From Vulcanimicrobiia bacterium (lineage in GTDB: Bacteria > Vulcanimicrobiota > Vulcanimicrobiia > Vulcanimicrobiales > Vulcanimicrobiaceae): a DNA stretch of 36,789 bases. The notes below the pieces were generated by a model. It saw nothing but the letters and a program-made list of their open reading frames with translations, did not search any database and was not told the origin of the DNA. The stretch spans positions 1 through 36,789 of the forward strand of contig JAMXLK010000060.1 of assembly GCA_024281075.1 (NCBI GenBank), in the 5' to 3' direction. The position numbers and the translations under genes were made by a program. Within the stretch, counting starts at the first letter, position 1. Each line of letters opens with the position of its first letter. This document shows, piece by piece, positions 34,827 to 36,789 of this stretch.

Positions 34827-36023
34827 ATGACCAAACGGGCGCTTCTCTTGATTTCAGACACGGGCGGCGGCCACCGCAGCGCTGCGAACGCCATCGCGGC
34901 CGCTCTGGATGAAACGAAGTCGCCTTTCACCTACGAGCATCGCATTGAAGACGTTGCCGCCCACTGCTCGTTTCCGCTGACGCAGTTGGGACTGGGCTAC
35001 AGCATGGCGCTGCGCTACGCACCGCCCGTATACGGAGCGCTCTACCACGCGACGAACGGCCGGCGACGATATAAAGCGCTGGTGCGCTTCTGCGAGCCGC
35101 TCTACCGGGAACGATTGCGCGATCTCTTCATCGACTATCGGCCCGACGTCATCGTCTCGATTCACCCGCTGCTCAATCACGCTGCGCTACGCGCGCGCGA
35201 CGACGCGCATATGCACCACGTTCCGGTGGTCACGGTCATCACGGATCTCGGCAAAGTGCACGAATCCTGGCTCGTCCCGGACGCCGATGCGGTCGTCGTT
35301 CCCGCTCGAGAGGTCTATCAACGCGCGCTCTCGCGCGGCGTTTCGCCGTCGCGGTTGCGGCTGCTCGGTCATCCGATTCATCCGAAATTTGACGATGTTA
35401 CCGGCAGCAAGGCGGAGCTGCGCAAGTTACTGCATCTTCCCTACGAGACGCCGGTCGTGATGCTGATGGCCGGCGGTGAAGGCGGAGGCAAACTCTTATC
35501 GACCGCGTTAGCGCTCGCAAAAGCTCGATTGCCGATCGAGCTGGTCGTCGTCTGCGGCCGCAACGAACCGCTCGCGCAAAAACTCGGGGAAGTCGCGGCA
35601 TCGCTGCCGACGCCGATGCACGTGCTCGGCTTCACCGACAAGATTCCGGAGTATTTTCGCGCCGTCGATCTGCTTGTCACCAAAGCCGGCCCGGGAACCC
35701 TCGCGGAGGCGAATGCGGCGCAGCTGCCCGTCGTCGTGTACGATTTCGTTCCGGGACAAGAACGCGGCAACGTCGACTTCGTCCGGCATAACGGCTTGGG
35801 CTTGATCGCGCTCCAGGGTGCTTCCAGCGTCGTCACGGCCGTTCGTTCGTTGATCGGCGCACCCGAACGATTAGCCGAAATCCGCCACAATCAAGAGATG
35901 GTCGCTCCGCGACGCAGCTCGCGGCGTATCGCCGCATTGATAACGTCGATCACGGAAAACGGCACGATTCCGGCACAAGACGATTTCGTGGGCTTGCAAT
36001 TCCAGGCGGCGACCGCGGTCTAG
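34827..36023 (+). CDS. MGDG synthase/UgtP-like GT28 glycosyltransferase
   Basis: 398 aa from ATG 34827 (GGGAG upstream). The N-terminal MGDG_synth block is LLISDTGGGHRSAANAIAAALDE, with IVSIHPLLNHAALRAR and VVTVITDLGKVHESWLVPDADAVVVP. The C-terminal GT28-like part is PVVMLMAGGEGGGKLLSTALAL...VVVCGRNEPLAQKL...VLGFTDKIPEYFRAVDLLVTKAGPGTLAEANAAQLPVVVYDFVPGQERGNVDFV. Relatives move galactose or glucose from UDP-sugar to diacylglycerol at the membrane face. The acceptor here is not proven; the preceding hydroxylase-like gene fits lipid synthesis. Confidence 0.92.
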   Translation: MTKRALLLISDTGGGHRSAANAIAAALDETKSPFTYEHRIEDVAAHCSFPLTQLGLGYSMALRYAPPVYGALYHATNGRRRYKALVRFCEPLYRERLRDLFIDYRPDVIVSIHPLLNHAALRARDDAHMHHVPVVTVITDLGKVHESWLVPDADAVVVPAREVYQRALSRGVSPSRLRLLGHPIHPKFDDVTGSKAELRKLLHLPYETPVVMLMAGGEGGGKLLSTALALAKARLPIELVVVCGRNEPLAQKLGEVAASLPTPMHVLGFTDKIPEYFRAVDLLVTKAGPGTLAEANAAQLPVVVYDFVPGQERGNVDFVRHNGLGLIALQGASSVVTAVRSLIGAPERLAEIRHNQEMVAPRRSSRRIAALITSITENGTIPAQDDFVGLQFQAATAV

Positions 36024-36048
36024 AAAACCTCCGGCGAAGGAGGCGGTC
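36011..36048. terminator. bidirectional hairpin between glycosyltransferase and sigma factor genes
   Basis: CCTCC - GGCGAA - GGAGG (36028-36043) lies between the two convergent stop codons and is flanked by GACCGC / GCGGTC outer complements. On the plus strand it is followed by ACCTTTGTCTTT, a weak T-rich tail. A likely shared terminator. Confidence 0.5.
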
Positions 36049-36562
36049 ACCTTTGTCTTTGCGTCGTAAACAACGTCATATAGTGGGTAACGAGCTTTCG
36101 TAACTCGCGTCGAGCGCGGTGAAGACGAGACCGTACCGTGCCCACCGAGCACCCCACGATCTGACCGATTTCACGATAACTGCACCCGTCAACGTCCGCC
36201 AGCAGGACGATCTTGCGTTGAAGCGGCGTGAGGTCCGAAAGTGCTTTGGAGAGCGGTTCGCTTAGGTGCGCTTCTACATAGTCGTCGATCGGCTCGAACG
36301 GCCGCTCGTGAATCTCTTCAGCATAGCAGCGCACCTTACGCCGCCGAAGTTCGTCTCGGTAGAGGTTCGTTTCGATCCGAAAGACCCAAGAAAGAAACGA
36401 CGTCCCCGGTTTAAAGCTGTGCCACGCCCGAAAAACGCGGATGAAGGCCTCCTGCGTGAGATCGCTCGCGTCAGCATCGTTTCCCGTCAAACGATAGGCG
36501 AAGTTATACGTCGCTTTGCCGTACTGCTCGATGGCGCGCTCGAGGAATAGCTGCTGCTCCAC
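36047..36562 (-). CDS. ECF-family RNA polymerase sigma factor
   Basis: 171 aa. Region 2 is AIEQYGKATYNFAYRLTGNDADASDLTQEAFIRVFRAWHSFKPGTSFLSWVFRIETNLYRDELRRRK. Region 4 is LSKALSDLTPLQRKIVLLADVDGCSYREIGQIVGCSVGTVRSRLHRARRELRKL. It redirects RNA polymerase to stress or envelope promoters. The start GTG 36562 lacks a good ribosome site, and the frame stays open a little upstream. No anti-sigma gene follows on the strand; the downstream neighbour is convergent. It is divergent from the HTH gene at the right edge. Confidence 0.94.
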   Translation of the reverse strand: MEQQLFLERAIEQYGKATYNFAYRLTGNDADASDLTQEAFIRVFRAWHSFKPGTSFLSWVFRIETNLYRDELRRRKVRCYAEEIHERPFEPIDDYVEAHLSEPLSKALSDLTPLQRKIVLLADVDGCSYREIGQIVGCSVGTVRSRLHRARRELRKLVTHYMTLFTTQRQR

Positions 36563-36679
36563 GAGCTCATCATCCGTCGCCGAGGCTCTGCCGTTAACCG
36601 ACAGCCGGACACGTGGCCCGGACAGTTGCGAAACGTCTCGAGCTGAGGAGTGAACGGGCTCACGCAGAAAACGGAGGCC
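36563..36679. other. divergent intergenic region between ECF sigma and XRE-type regulator
   Basis: A 117-base gap that must hold the promoters of both genes. I see a small inverted repeat GTGA-ACGGGC-TCAC and CACGTG, but no convincing -35/-10 or ECF-type GGAAC pair. Confidence 0.3.
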
Positions 36680-36789
36680 ATGGAGGATGAGGGAGCGCCT
36701 TTGGGCATCCCGTTTGGAGCGCTCCTAAAAGAACACCGGTTGGCCGCGGGTCTTTCGCAAGAAATACTCGCCGAGCGAGCTCGCATGAG
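36680..36789 (+). CDS. XRE-type HTH regulator, N-terminus only (cut by window edge)
   Basis: The ORF track omits this partial gene. Translation from ATG 36680 gives MEDEGAPLGIPFGALLKEHRLAAGLSQEILAERARMS. This matches the XRE-type HTH that heads many large signal-transduction proteins with AAA/TPR domains ('FGALLRRHRLAAGLTQEALAERAGLS'). GGAGG lies two bases before the ATG, too close to be ideal; an in-frame GTG at 36650 is an alternative. The C-terminal architecture cannot be seen. Confidence 0.75.
   Translation, partial: MEDEGAPLGIPFGALLKEHRLAAGLSQEILAERARM

Overview
The window (about 36.8 kb, GC-rich throughout, densely packed, many ATGA/GTGA stop-start overlaps) looks like ordinary chromosome from a high-GC, probably aerobic bacterium with an outer membrane. 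The outer membrane is inferred from a TonB-dependent receptor, and aerobic life from pyruvate dehydrogenase E1/E2 and aconitase. The taxon cannot be fixed from sequence alone. Repeated Vgb-like propeller lipoproteins and a DUF6941-like protein would suit Candidatus Eremiobacterota (WPS-2), but that is an inference. I see no rRNA, tRNA, CRISPR array, transposase, integrase or phage gene.

Layout. (1) 1-6142: thiC (left-truncated, minus strand) under a TPP riboswitch, divergent from aceE-aceF. The TPP whose pyrimidine precursor ThiC makes is the cofactor of AceE; no E3 (lpd) gene is present. (2) 6277-12068: a surface-protein and regulator block. It has a small lipoprotein, three paralogous seven-bladed propeller lipoproteins, a VOC-family gene and a WYL-type regulator that converges on it. 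Near-identical inverted repeats lie upstream of the VOC gene and in the regulator/third-propeller intergenic region. A DUF6941-like gene closes the block. (3) 12134-17680: a minus-strand VTT-protein/RNase D/aconitase operon, divergent from a VKOR-like gene that lacks the first cysteine pair; then an unassigned structured stretch and rpiB. (4) 17722-23448: Nudix hydrolase, MBL-fold hydrolase and a secreted beta-barrel-like lipoprotein in one overlapping run, facing an oxidoreductase and a TonB-dependent receptor. (5) 23519-26218: a coupled run of a small membrane protein, BolA, monothiol glutaredoxin and a two-domain sulfurtransferase (iron-sulfur/sulfur handling), then a cupin and an EVE-domain protein. 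(6) 26199-31163: ppk1 head-to-head with a four-gene OpuC/OsmU-type ABC importer. (7) 31149-34213 (minus): lytic transglycosylase, amino-acid permease and an EgtD-like histidine methyltransferase, convergent on the importer. (8) 34257-36789: a histidine-box membrane oxygenase and an MGDG-synthase-like glycosyltransferase (probable lipid modification), an ECF sigma factor and the start of an XRE-type regulator.

The observations most worth following are the operator pair linking the WYL regulator, the VOC gene and one propeller lipoprotein; the triplicated propeller lipoproteins with their shared N-terminal block; the EgtD/permease/betaine-type importer neighbourhood; the VKOR-like protein with only a CXXC; the CGFT glutaredoxin; and the unassigned structured region at 17.1-17.25 kb. 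All coordinates and motifs come from reading the sequence. No database search was run.
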